Shown here: positions 15,928 to 24,135 of the stretch, piece by piece | Numbering within the stretch: position 1 is the first letter of the stretch | How the letters are laid out: every line of letters begins with the position of its first letter | Assembly (NCBI RefSeq): GCF_001870485.1 | Contig: NZ_MDKE01000011.1 | Location: 62,001-126,000, forward strand | DNA: 64,000 nucleotides | Direction: 5' to 3' | From: Oceanisphaera psychrotolerans | GTDB lineage: Bacteria; Pseudomonadota; Gammaproteobacteria; Enterobacterales; Aeromonadaceae | Notes under the pieces: model-generated | What the model was told of the DNA's origin: nothing | Seen by the model: the letters and a program-made list of their open reading frames with translations, nothing else | Databases searched by the model: none | Position numbers and translations under genes: made by a program

Positions 15928-18615
15928 TCAGCTACGGGTGACGGCGATGACCTTGCGCACCATATAAGGCAGGATGCCTTCCTGGCTCAGGTAACACAGC
16001 TCCTGGCGGGAGTCGATCCTCAGCCTCAGCCTGACCCGCTCGAAGCGGCCATCGGCCCGGTCAATTTCAAGATCCACCGCATTACAGCCTACAGCCAGTG
16101 CATCCAGGCCTCCGAACGACAACCGTTCGTCCCCCTTCAACCCCAGCCGCGAGGCATCGATGCCGGGCTCGAACTCGATGGGGAACACGCCCATGCCGAT
16201 CAGGTTGCTGCGGTGGATACGCTCGAAACTTTGCGCCACCACCGCCTTTACCCCCAGGGTAGCCTGCGCCTTGGCGGCCCAGTCGCGGCTGGAACCGGCA
16301 CCGTAGTTGAAGCCGGCGAACACCACCAGAGGCACCGCCTCGGTCGCGTAGCTCAGCGCCGCCTCGTACACCGGCAGCAGCCGTCCGTCTGCCGCCCGGG
16401 CCCAGCCCCCCTCGCCAGGCGACGCCTGAAGCAGCCGGTTCCGCACCGCCCGGTTGACGAAGGCTCCGCGCATCATCACCTCGTGGTTACTGCGGCGGGT
16501 GGAATACTGGTTAAGGTCCCGTGACGATTCGCCCTGCGCCAGCAGCCAGCGGCCGGCCTGGCTGTCGGCCGGAATGGCACTTGCCGGAGATATATGATCG
16601 GTGGTGACATTGTCGCCCAGCACCAGCAGGGCACGGGCGTTGTCGATGGCCAGGCTGACCCTGGGTGCAGGGTCGATGGCCTGGGTATAAATGGGACGAC
16701 GCAGGTAGGTTGAGCCGGGATCCCAGGGAAAGCGAACACTCCCCTCGGCTGACAGCGCTCGCCAGTGATGGGTGCCGTCCCACAGGGTGGCGTTGCGCCG
16801 GGCGAACTGCTCCGGGTGCAGGCTGGCGGCCACCTGTTGCTGGATCTCCTCCTCACCCGGCATCAGCTCGTGCAGGTAGACCTCCCGCCCCTCGCCGTCC
16901 ACACCCAGGGGATCACTGGTCAGGTCACTGTCGATGGTGCCGGTAATGGCATAGGCCACCACCAGCGCAGGTGAGGCCAGATAGCCCGCCTGGACCCTGG
17001 GGTTGACCCGGCCTTCGAAATTACGGTTGCCTGACAGCACCACCACCGTCCTGAGTCCCCGATCTACCAGTTTGTCCAGACGAGGCTCCAGAGAGCCTGA
17101 ATTGCCGATGCAGGTCATGCAGCCGAAACCGGCCAGAGAGAAGCCGAGGGCGGCAAAGTCCGCCAGAAGCCCGGCCTGCTCCAGATAATCCGCCACCACC
17201 CGGGAGCCCGGCGACAGCGAGGTCTTGACCCAGGGCTTGGGCCGCAGGCCGCGGCGGCGGGCGTTGCGGGCCAGCAGACCGGCCTGGATCATCAGCGCCG
17301 GGTTGGCAGTATTGGTGCAACTGGTGATGGCGGCGATGGAGATGGCGCCGTGCCCCAGCGTCTCGCCGAAGGCCGGCTCGCCAAAGCGGGCGTCCGGATC
17401 CAGGGTGCCAGCGATCACCCCCTCGCCCAGGCCCAGCACCTCACGCCGAAAGGAGCTGCCGGCCTCGGCCAGGGGCTGCCACTGGTGGGGGTGATGCGGG
17501 CCGGCTACCGCCGGGGTGATGTCCGCCAGATCCAGCTCGATCAGCTCGGCGAACTCAGGCTGTGGCAGCTCATCCCGCCGCCACAGTCCCTGAGCCTCGA
17601 AGTAGGCACGGATCTGCGCGCGCAGTTCTGGGCTTCGGCCGGTCAGCTCCATGTATGCCATGGTGACGTCGTCGAATGGGAAGAATACCACGGTGGCGCC
17701 GTATTCCGGCGCCATGTTGGACAGAGTGCCGCGCGCGGCCCAGCCCAGCTCCGACAGGCCCGGGCCGCAGAATTCGACAAACTTGCCCACTACTCCTTTG
17801 CGGCGCAGCAGCTCGGTGATCTTGAGTGCTAGATCGGTGGCAGTAACCCCCGGGCGCAGCCGGTTGTGCAGGCGGATGCCGATCACCTCGGGAAAGCGAA
17901 TCGGCACCGGCTCGCCCAGCATGGCGGCCTGCCCTTCCAGCCCGCCCACGCCCCAGCCGAGGATGCCGATGGCATTGATCATCGGTGTATGGCTGTCGGT
18001 GGCTACCATGTTGTCGGGGTGCAGCAGCGGCGTACCGTCTTCGGTTCGGCTTTCCCACACCACAGTACCGAGGGATTCCATGTTCACCTGGTGAATGATG
18101 CCCGTGCCCGGCGGCACCACCCTGAAGTTATCCAGGCTCTGCTGGGCCCACTTGATGAAGCGGTAGCGCTCGCCGTTGCGCCGGTAGTCGATGTCCAGGT
18201 TGCGCTCCACCGCCGCATCCTCTGCATAGTGCTCGACGATGACCGAGTGATCGATGGTCAGCACCGCCGGTATCATGGGGTTCAAGGCTGCGGGATCGCC
18301 GCCCAGCTCCGCCACCCGATCGCGCATGCCGGCGAAGTCGGCCAGTGCCGGCAGGCAGGTGGTATCGTGGAACATCAGGCGATTGGGGTAGAACGGCACT
18401 TCGCCGGCGGCCCCCTGCCCCTGGGCGCAGGCGAGCACCTCATCCAGAAACTCCGGGGAGCAACGCGCCACATTTTCGAGCAGGATACGCAGGGAATATG
18501 GCAGACGGCACAACGCCGCCGGCTCGATCAGCTTGTGCAAATCCACGTAGGCGTAGCGCCGGCCGTCAATCTGCAGCTCACTGAGATGCTCAGGGCTCGG
18601 GTTTGTCAACATCAT
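15928..18615 (-). CDS. aconitase, AcnA/IRP family
   Basis: 895 residues, full-length for the AcnA type. The 4Fe-4S ligands are Cys433 in SCTNTANP and Cys499/Cys502 in FGCMTCIGNSG. DSHT at 207-210 and the swivel-domain motif GAGSSRDWAAK near the C-terminus are also present, so the enzyme should be active in dehydrating and rehydrating citrate-like hydroxy-tricarboxylates. It lies 9 bases after otnC in a dedicated catabolic operon, not next to other Krebs cycle genes. That suggests a pathway-specific isomerase for a citrate analogue, as AcnD is for methylcitrate. Nothing in the sequence fixes the substrate. Confidence 0.9.
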   Translation of the reverse strand: MMLTNPSPEHLSELQIDGRRYAYVDLHKLIEPAALCRLPYSLRILLENVARCSPEFLDEVLACAQGQGAAGEVPFYPNRLMFHDTTCLPALADFAGMRDRVAELGGDPAALNPMIPAVLTIDHSVIVEHYAEDAAVERNLDIDYRRNGERYRFIKWAQQSLDNFRVVPPGTGIIHQVNMESLGTVVWESRTEDGTPLLHPDNMVATDSHTPMINAIGILGWGVGGLEGQAAMLGEPVPIRFPEVIGIRLHNRLRPGVTATDLALKITELLRRKGVVGKFVEFCGPGLSELGWAARGTLSNMAPEYGATVVFFPFDDVTMAYMELTGRSPELRAQIRAYFEAQGLWRRDELPQPEFAELIELDLADITPAVAGPHHPHQWQPLAEAGSSFRREVLGLGEGVIAGTLDPDARFGEPAFGETLGHGAISIAAITSCTNTANPALMIQAGLLARNARRRGLRPKPWVKTSLSPGSRVVADYLEQAGLLADFAALGFSLAGFGCMTCIGNSGSLEPRLDKLVDRGLRTVVVLSGNRNFEGRVNPRVQAGYLASPALVVAYAITGTIDSDLTSDPLGVDGEGREVYLHELMPGEEEIQQQVAASLHPEQFARRNATLWDGTHHWRALSAEGSVRFPWDPGSTYLRRPIYTQAIDPAPRVSLAIDNARALLVLGDNVTTDHISPASAIPADSQAGRWLLAQGESSRDLNQYSTRRSNHEVMMRGAFVNRAVRNRLLQASPGEGGWARAADGRLLPVYEAALSYATEAVPLVVFAGFNYGAGSSRDWAAKAQATLGVKAVVAQSFERIHRSNLIGMGVFPIEFEPGIDASRLGLKGDERLSFGGLDALAVGCNAVDLEIDRADGRFERVRLRLRIDSRQELCYLSQEGILPYMVRKVIAVTRS

Positions 18616-18624
18616 GGCAGTACC

Positions 18625-19260
18625 CTAGCGTTTGGCGAAACGGCGTTGCAGATCGGCCACCTGCTCAGACTTCAGGGTTCTGAATTTGTGCTGGAACAGC
18701 AGCAGAAACAGCTGGGCCGTGGCTTCCAGCTCCTCGGTCGCATCCACCGCAGCATGCAGATCCGAGCCGGCCACGACGGGGCCGTGGTGGGCCAGCAGCA
18801 TGGCATGGTGCTGGCTGGAGAAGCGCCGTACCGCCTCGGCCAGTGCAGGATCTCCGGGCGCGTAGTAAGGGACCAGTGGTAGCTTGCCTACCCTCATGGC
18901 GTAGTAAGCGGTGATGGCCGGCAGCACATCCTCCGGGTCCAGATCGTCCAGCACCGACACCGCGACAGAGTGGGTCGAGTGCAGGTGCACCACGGCGCCA
19001 CTGACCGGACGCTCCTGATACATGGCGAGGTGCAACATGGCCTCCTTGGACGGCAGATCGCCGCTGATATGGCGTCCCTGCCAGTCGAGCTTCGACAACC
19101 GGGCCGGATCCAGCCGGCCCAGAGACGAGCCCGTCGGCGTCAGCAGCCAGCCATCCTCCAGCCGGACGCTGATGTTTCCCGTGCCACCGTGAGTCAGTCC
19201 ACGGTCGTACATTGATTTGCCTAACAGGACGATTTCTTCCCGCTGTTTGTTTTCGTTCAT
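18625..19260 (-). CDS. otnC: class II aldolase family decarboxylase, OtnC-like
   Basis: 211 residues with the zinc site of class II aldolases: His92 and His94 in VVHLHSTHS, a third histidine in LLAHHG (about 158-159), and the catalytic acid in PSKEAMLHL (Glu73). Characterised OtnC proteins decarboxylate 3-oxo-tetronate 4-phosphate to dihydroxyacetone phosphate. Its start overlaps the otnK stop by four bases (ATGA), the usual kinase/decarboxylase pairing, which makes the OtnC role more likely than fuculose-phosphate aldolase activity. Confidence 0.85.
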   Translation of the reverse strand: MNENKQREEIVLLGKSMYDRGLTHGGTGNISVRLEDGWLLTPTGSSLGRLDPARLSKLDWQGRHISGDLPSKEAMLHLAMYQERPVSGAVVHLHSTHSVAVSVLDDLDPEDVLPAITAYYAMRVGKLPLVPYYAPGDPALAEAVRRFSSQHHAMLLAHHGPVVAGSDLHAAVDATEELEATAQLFLLLFQHKFRTLKSEQVADLQRRFAKR

Positions 19261-20525
19261 TCCTGCATCCCCAACGCTTTCTCAAAAAAGTCGACCGCCC
19301 CAAAATTGCCGGATTTCAACGCCAGCCACATGGGCCTGTCGTCCAGAGACCGGGTCCAGGGAACCCCGGGATCGATGAGGGTTCCGATCCGTAAGGCGCG
19401 CACGTCCAGCGCCTTGACCACGGCGCCGGAAGTTTCACCGCCGGCCAGTACCAGCTTGCTCACGCCCATTTCCCTCAAACCTACCGCGATGCGGGACAGC
19501 GCCTGCTCGACCAAGGCTCCGGCCCGTGTCGCCCCCAACTGTTCCTGGGCTGCCTTGACCTGTTCCGGCCGAGCGCTGCCGTATATCAATACCGGCCCGT
19601 GGGCGACGAGGGGCGCGGCCCAGGCCAGCGCCTCCGCAACCAGATCCCGTCCTTCGGCCAGTTGCAGGGGATCCAGCTGAAAGCTGGGCCTGTGCCGCTG
19701 CCAGTGTTCCACCTGGGCATTGGTCGCCAGCGAACAGCTGCCGGACAATACCGCCGACAGCCCCTCAACCCCGGGTAGCACACCGGCCTGCCGGTCCTCT
19801 TCCAGCAGGCCTGCGCGGCGAAAATTCTCCGCCAGGCCCAATGCGACACCCGAGCCGCCGGTGATCAGCCGGTGCCCGGCGGCGGCCTCGCCGATGGCCC
19901 GCAGATGCTGGTCGTCCAGGGCGTCGACAATGGCGTAACCGTGCCCCGTCTGTTCGAGCTTGTCGAAGGCGGAGCGGATGGCCGCTGCCCCACGGGAAAC
20001 GGTGGGCCAGGGCACCAGCCCCACCGGCCTGGCGGTCTGTTGCTGAAGTACCCGGACCAGGTTGGCGTCGGTCATCGGCGTCAGGGGGTGGTGGCGCATG
20101 CCGGATTCATTCAGCAACACATCGCCGACAAAGAGGTATCCCTGATATACAGTCCGCTGGTTGGCAGGAAAGGCCGGACAGGCCAGGGCAAAGCGGCTAT
20201 TCAATGATGCCAGCAGGGCATCCGCCACCGGGCCGATGTTGCCCTGGTCGGTGGAATCAAAGGTGGAGCAGTACTTGAAGAAAAACTGCCGGCATCCCGC
20301 GGCCTTGAGCCAGTCCAGAGCGGCCAGCGAACCATCTATCGCTTCGTCGACGGGCTGGGTACGGGTCTTCAGGGCAATGACAATGGCATCAATATCGGCG
20401 GGCACCGGCTCACGCGGCACGCCGATAACCTGTAGCGTGCGCATGCCGCTGGCGACCAGGGTGCTGGCCAGATCCGTTCCGCCGGTGAAATCGTCAGCAA
20501 TGCAACCGAGCAAAGGTTTATTCAC
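19257..20525 (-). CDS. otnK: four-carbon acid-sugar kinase, OtnK (DUF1537) family
   Basis: A 422-residue kinase. The N-terminal DUF1537 substrate domain begins KPLLGCIADDFTGGTDLA, with the invariant DDFTG; the C-terminal nucleotide domain has LVLAGGETSGAVVKAL. Family members phosphorylate 3-oxo-tetronates on O4 with ATP. The start is a GTG at 20525 preceded by a perfect AAAGGAG; a longer in-frame ATG at 20660 would overlap the dehydrogenase gene and is rejected. It is encoded between the dehydrogenase and OtnC genes and, with OtnI (23096-23863), completes a 2-oxotetronate-to-DHAP route. Confidence 0.88.
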   Translation of the reverse strand: MNKPLLGCIADDFTGGTDLASTLVASGMRTLQVIGVPREPVPADIDAIVIALKTRTQPVDEAIDGSLAALDWLKAAGCRQFFFKYCSTFDSTDQGNIGPVADALLASLNSRFALACPAFPANQRTVYQGYLFVGDVLLNESGMRHHPLTPMTDANLVRVLQQQTARPVGLVPWPTVSRGAAAIRSAFDKLEQTGHGYAIVDALDDQHLRAIGEAAAGHRLITGGSGVALGLAENFRRAGLLEEDRQAGVLPGVEGLSAVLSGSCSLATNAQVEHWQRHRPSFQLDPLQLAEGRDLVAEALAWAAPLVAHGPVLIYGSARPEQVKAAQEQLGATRAGALVEQALSRIAVGLREMGVSKLVLAGGETSGAVVKALDVRALRIGTLIDPGVPWTRSLDDRPMWLALKSGNFGAVDFFEKALGMQE

Positions 20526-20598
20526 CGTATTCTCCTTTAATGGACGGGCCGGCCTGAAGCCGGGCCCGTCACGGGGTTCAATCCATGAGCAGAGCTCG

Positions 20599-21669
20599 TC
20601 AGCCGTTGATGACCTCGGCCACCGCCTCGCCGAAGGCGCGGCAACCCAATCGGCCGCCAAGATCGGCGGTACGGCGAGCAGGATCTTCCAGCACCTTGTC
20701 TACCGCCTGCTCCATAACCCGGGCCGCTTCCGACAAGGCCGGCTTGCCGTGGTGCTCGCCCATCCAGTCCAGCAGCATGGCCACCGACAATATCATCGAC
20801 ACCGGATTGGCCTTGTCCTGATCGGCTATATCCGGGGCCGAGCCATGCTGTGCCTGGGCACAGCAGTGTGTGTCGCTGGCCATGATGGAGCCGGCCAGGC
20901 CCAGGCTGCCGGACAGCTCGCTGGCCAGGTCACTGATGATGTCGCCATAGAAGTTGGTGGCCACCAGCACGTCGAAACGCTCGGGGTTGCGTACCAGGTG
21001 CGCGGTGGAGGCATCAACCAACAGATCGTCAAGCGCCACCTCAGGAAACTCTCTGGCCACGTTGCGCACGCACTCGAGGAAGAGGCCGTCCGTCATGTGG
21101 AAACTGTTGGACTTGTGGATGGCAGTAACCTTCTTGTTGCGCTTCATGGCCAGCTCGAACGCCCGGCGGGCGATGCGATCGCTGCAATGGCGGGTGATCT
21201 TGCGGGTAGACAGCGCCATATCGGGACTCGGCATCACCTCACCCCAGCCCCGGGTCATGTTGCGATCCGGGTAAAAGCCCTCGGTGGCCTCGCGCATGAT
21301 CACCAGATCCATGCGCTTGCCTTCCTTCATGTTTGAGGCCAGGAAAGGGCGGGTACGGGCCGGGCGTACGTTGGCGTAGAGATCCAGCCCGATACGGAAG
21401 CCCGCCGACACATTGCGTCCACCTTTTTCCGGAGCAGGGTAGTCCGCATGGGACTGGGTACCGAGGATGATGCCGTCGTAGGTCTTGGCTTTTTCCAGTA
21501 CCTCGTCGCGCAGTGTTGTGCCATGTAGTTCAAGGCTCTTGAAGCCCACATCGTCGTAATCGAACTGCAGGCCCAGGCTGAATTTGCCGTTCACTGCCTG
21601 CAGCACAGACATGGACGACTGAACAATCTCGGGACCGATACCATCACAGGGAAGAACCAGAATTCGCAT
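20599..21669 (-). CDS. isocitrate/isopropylmalate-family beta-decarboxylating dehydrogenase
   Basis: 356 residues of the NAD(P)-dependent family that oxidises a 2-hydroxy acid and removes the 3-carboxylate. N-terminal ILVLPCDGIGPEI, substrate-loop REATEGFY, IHKSNSFHMTDGLF with the catalytic Lys, and the Asp-rich metal site DDLLVDA are visible. The HKxN....DGLF pattern is nearer to isocitrate or tartrate dehydrogenases than to LeuB. The ATG at 21669 has AGGAG six bases upstream; a GTG sits immediately before it. It is the first gene of the minus-strand operon dehydrogenase-otnK-otnC-aconitase-rraA. The substrate is probably an isocitrate-like compound made by that aconitase (inference). Confidence 0.82.
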   Translation of the reverse strand: MRILVLPCDGIGPEIVQSSMSVLQAVNGKFSLGLQFDYDDVGFKSLELHGTTLRDEVLEKAKTYDGIILGTQSHADYPAPEKGGRNVSAGFRIGLDLYANVRPARTRPFLASNMKEGKRMDLVIMREATEGFYPDRNMTRGWGEVMPSPDMALSTRKITRHCSDRIARRAFELAMKRNKKVTAIHKSNSFHMTDGLFLECVRNVAREFPEVALDDLLVDASTAHLVRNPERFDVLVATNFYGDIISDLASELSGSLGLAGSIMASDTHCCAQAQHGSAPDIADQDKANPVSMILSVAMLLDWMGEHHGKPALSEAARVMEQAVDKVLEDPARRTADLGGRLGCRAFGEAVAEVING

Positions 21670-21921
21670 CACACTCTCCTAATTTTTGTTTGTCTCTCAG
21701 GCTTTCCATAGCGGAGTCGAACGCAGTGGTGTCAAGCCCCGCGAATGACCCGTGTGACCATGGGATATCTGCCTTATTGAACGTAAAAATGAAATGCTCA
21801 TCACTCAAAGGGGGTATACAGCCCGCTCATTGCCATGAACATATTGCATTTTATTGCATACAAAACCAATATGTGCAACTCTTTTAACAGTTCGTTCAAC
21901 CTGAATAACCCGGGAGAGAAA
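21670..21921. promoter_or_regulatory. divergent promoter region of the two catabolic operons
   Basis: About 250 bases separate the divergent dehydrogenase and rraA2 starts. The rraA2-proximal half is AT-rich, with TTGCATTTTATTGCATAC at 21845-21862 containing two TTGCAT repeats. No confident -35/-10 pair is seen. The GntR regulator at 24136 is the likely controller. Confidence 0.4.
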
Positions 21922-22404
21922 ATGACATTCAACACCACAGACCTCTGTGATGAGCATGGCGATCTGGCACGCGTAGTGGTTCAACCCCTTGTCGACTTCG
22001 GTGCCAGGGCCCACTGCAGCGGCCCCGCCGTCACGGTAAAGTGCTTCGAGGACAATTCGCACATCAAGACGCTGAGCATGCAGTCGGGCGAAGGCCGAGT
22101 GTTGGTGGTTGACGGAGGCGGTAGTCATCGCTGCGCCCTGCTGGGGGACATGATCGCCGAAGATCTGCTGAAAAACGGCTGGGCAGGCGTGATCATCAAC
22201 GGATGCATTCGTGACAAGGCAGCACTCGCCCAGCTGGACATCGCCATCAAGGCGCTGGGCACGTCACCGCGCAAGTCGGTCAAGCGTGAGGAAGGTCAGG
22301 TTGGTCTGACCGTGAACATCGGTGGCCAGCTTATCGCCAACGGCGATCGGATCTACGCCGACGAAGACGGGGTTGTCGTTATCGATACCCTCACCAGCCA
22401 ATAA
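21922..22404 (+). CDS. RraA-like protein (class II HMG/CHA aldolase family), copy 2
   Basis: 160 residues and close in layout to copy 1 and to RraA: TTDLCDEHGD, VTVKCFEDNSHIK, VLVVDGGGSHRCALLGDM, GVIINGCIRD. It keeps the Gly-Asp and Arg-Asp residues expected of a metal-dependent pyruvate aldolase or oxaloacetate decarboxylase. The ATG at 21922 follows GGGAGAG; an upstream in-frame ATG at 21835 lies in the AT-rich promoter. First gene of the plus-strand operon with the racemase-like and OtnI genes. It could alternatively be a paralogous RNase E regulator. Confidence 0.8.
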   Translation: MTFNTTDLCDEHGDLARVVVQPLVDFGARAHCSGPAVTVKCFEDNSHIKTLSMQSGEGRVLVVDGGGSHRCALLGDMIAEDLLKNGWAGVIINGCIRDKAALAQLDIAIKALGTSPRKSVKREEGQVGLTVNIGGQLIANGDRIYADEDGVVVIDTLTSQ

Positions 22405-22422
22405 TCTCAAGGAGCACTAACG

Positions 22423-23091
22423 GTGACAGCACCCCGAATTTTTCTGATCCACGCCACCCCGGTCGCCGTGGATCCCATCAACCAGGCCTTCGCCCGTCTC
22501 TGGCCAGAGGCGGAGCTGGCCAACCTGCTGGAAGACTCCTTGTCTCGGGATCTGGCCGCCGAAGGCCGGCTGAGCGAGTCTCTCAGCGAGCGCTTTTTGG
22601 CCCTGGCCCGCTACGCCCAGGATGCCGGTGCAGCCGGCATATTGTTCACCTGTTCGGCCTTTGGCGAGGCCATAGAACAATGCCAGCAGCGCCTGACCAT
22701 ACCGGTACTCAAGCCCAACCATGCCATGATCGAGGAGGCCGTGGCCCGGACCCGGCGTATTGCCATCCTGGCAAGCTTCGAACCCGCCATCGACTCAATG
22801 ACCGACGAGTTCCACAGCCATGCCGCCGCCGTTGGCAAGCCGCTGGAGCTGAGCGCCTTTGTTTGCCCCGAGGCCCTGCAGGCGCTGCATGCGGGGGACA
22901 CCCAGCGGCACGATGACCTGCTGGCAGAAATGGCGGCCCACATCGAAGGCGTCGACATTATCTGTTTCGCCCAGTTTTCCATGGTGTCTGCGTTACCGGC
23001 CGTTCGCGCCGCGACCTCCCTGCCCGTGCTCGCTACTACAGACAGCGCCGTGATGGGGATGTACCAGGCCGTTACCGCATACAAGGGATAG
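22423..23091 (+). CDS. Asp/Glu/hydantoin racemase-superfamily enzyme
   Basis: A 222-residue protein of the two-cysteine racemase/maleate-isomerase superfamily. The first catalytic cysteine is in ILFTCSAFGEAI (about residue 70). The second expected position corresponds to the IICFAQFSMV region (about 183). Other conserved features are PVLKPNHAMIEEA and RRIAILASFEPA. Superfamily members racemise amino acids or isomerise cis/trans diacids. Beside an aconitase and a tricarboxylate importer, a cis-trans or stereo-inversion of a carboxylic acid is plausible but unproven. The start is GTG at 22423 with AAGGAG upstream. Confidence 0.72.
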   Translation: MTAPRIFLIHATPVAVDPINQAFARLWPEAELANLLEDSLSRDLAAEGRLSESLSERFLALARYAQDAGAAGILFTCSAFGEAIEQCQQRLTIPVLKPNHAMIEEAVARTRRIAILASFEPAIDSMTDEFHSHAAAVGKPLELSAFVCPEALQALHAGDTQRHDDLLAEMAAHIEGVDIICFAQFSMVSALPAVRAATSLPVLATTDSAVMGMYQAVTAYKG

Positions 23092-23095
23092 CGCC

Positions 23096-23863
23096 ATGCT
23101 CAACTTCAACGCCCATCTCGGCTTTCAATTCAACGATATGCCTTTTCTCGCACGCTTCAAGGCCGCGGCTGAGGCCGGCTACCGCGCCGTGGAGTTTCCC
23201 TCTCCCTATGAACAGGATGTGGGCGAGCTGGCGGAGCAGCTCGCCCGCCATGAGCTGCAACTGGTACAGTTCGCTACCCCCTTGGGTGACAGCAAAGGAC
23301 TGGCTGCCCTGACCGGACACAAAGAAGCCTTTCGCGCCGGTCTGTACGACGCCCTGCACTACGCTCGTCACCTGGGTTGCCGGAGTCTGCACCTGATGTC
23401 CGGCTGTGAGGGACCGAATGACCCTACCGACGCCTACCACTACCTGGACAATATCCGATATGCCGTGGAGTTTTTTGCCGATCAGGGCATCCAGAGTCTG
23501 ATCGAGGTGATCGGCGAAAACTCAGCCCCCGGCTATTTCATGAACCGGTTCGAACGAGCCGAGTGGCTGTTTGACGCCATCGACTCGCCCAACCTGGCGC
23601 TGATCTTCGACAGCTACCACGCCAGCAACTCTGGCAGCGATCTTCTCGCCCTGCTGGAGGCCTGGTGTCCACACCTGGGCCATGTACAGGTAGCAGATGC
23701 CCCGGGCCGGCACGAGCCGGGCACCGGCAGCCTGGACTTTCCCGCTCTGTTCGACCTGCTGCAACGGCGCGGCTACGCGGGCTGGATTGGCTGCGAATAC
23801 CACCCGCTCGACGGCACGAATGCGGGGTTGGACTGGCTCGTCCCCTACGCCACGAGATGTTGA
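23096..23863 (+). CDS. otnI: 2-oxo-tetronate/hydroxypyruvate isomerase family, OtnI-like
   Basis: A 255-residue xylose-isomerase-like TIM barrel: N-terminal FNAHLGFQFNDMPFLARF, LHLMSGCEGP, IEVIGENSAPGYF (metal Glu), LALIFDSYHAS (metal Asp and His), LGHVQVADAPGRHEPGTG, and IGCEYHPLDGT. This pattern is that of Hyi and OtnI proteins. OtnI interconverts 2-oxo- and 3-oxo-tetronate, the step before OtnK. With OtnK and OtnC encoded in the divergent operon, the OtnI assignment is favoured over glyoxylate metabolism. It follows the racemase-like gene by 4 bases. Confidence 0.83.
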   Translation: MLNFNAHLGFQFNDMPFLARFKAAAEAGYRAVEFPSPYEQDVGELAEQLARHELQLVQFATPLGDSKGLAALTGHKEAFRAGLYDALHYARHLGCRSLHLMSGCEGPNDPTDAYHYLDNIRYAVEFFADQGIQSLIEVIGENSAPGYFMNRFERAEWLFDAIDSPNLALIFDSYHASNSGSDLLALLEAWCPHLGHVQVADAPGRHEPGTGSLDFPALFDLLQRRGYAGWIGCEYHPLDGTNAGLDWLVPYATRC

Positions 23864-24135
23864 TGATCTGGTTACTGGGCCGCCCCCCTCAAACCGCTAC
23901 TGCATGGGCCACATGCTGCATTGCCTCTCCCCGCAAGAAGCAGGAACGGCATGGTACTAGGCTCATCGGCCAGCTGGGTGAGCCGGATACTGGGCCTGAT
24001 GCCGGGCAAGCTGGTGTTTGGCCCCATTTTTGGCAATAATGACGGGCCGCGAAAATGGCCACAATCAAGCAGCACTGTTGAGGGGGCTATCCATAAACCC
24101 CTTCACCCCTTCACTCAACGCCAAGTAACCGGACT

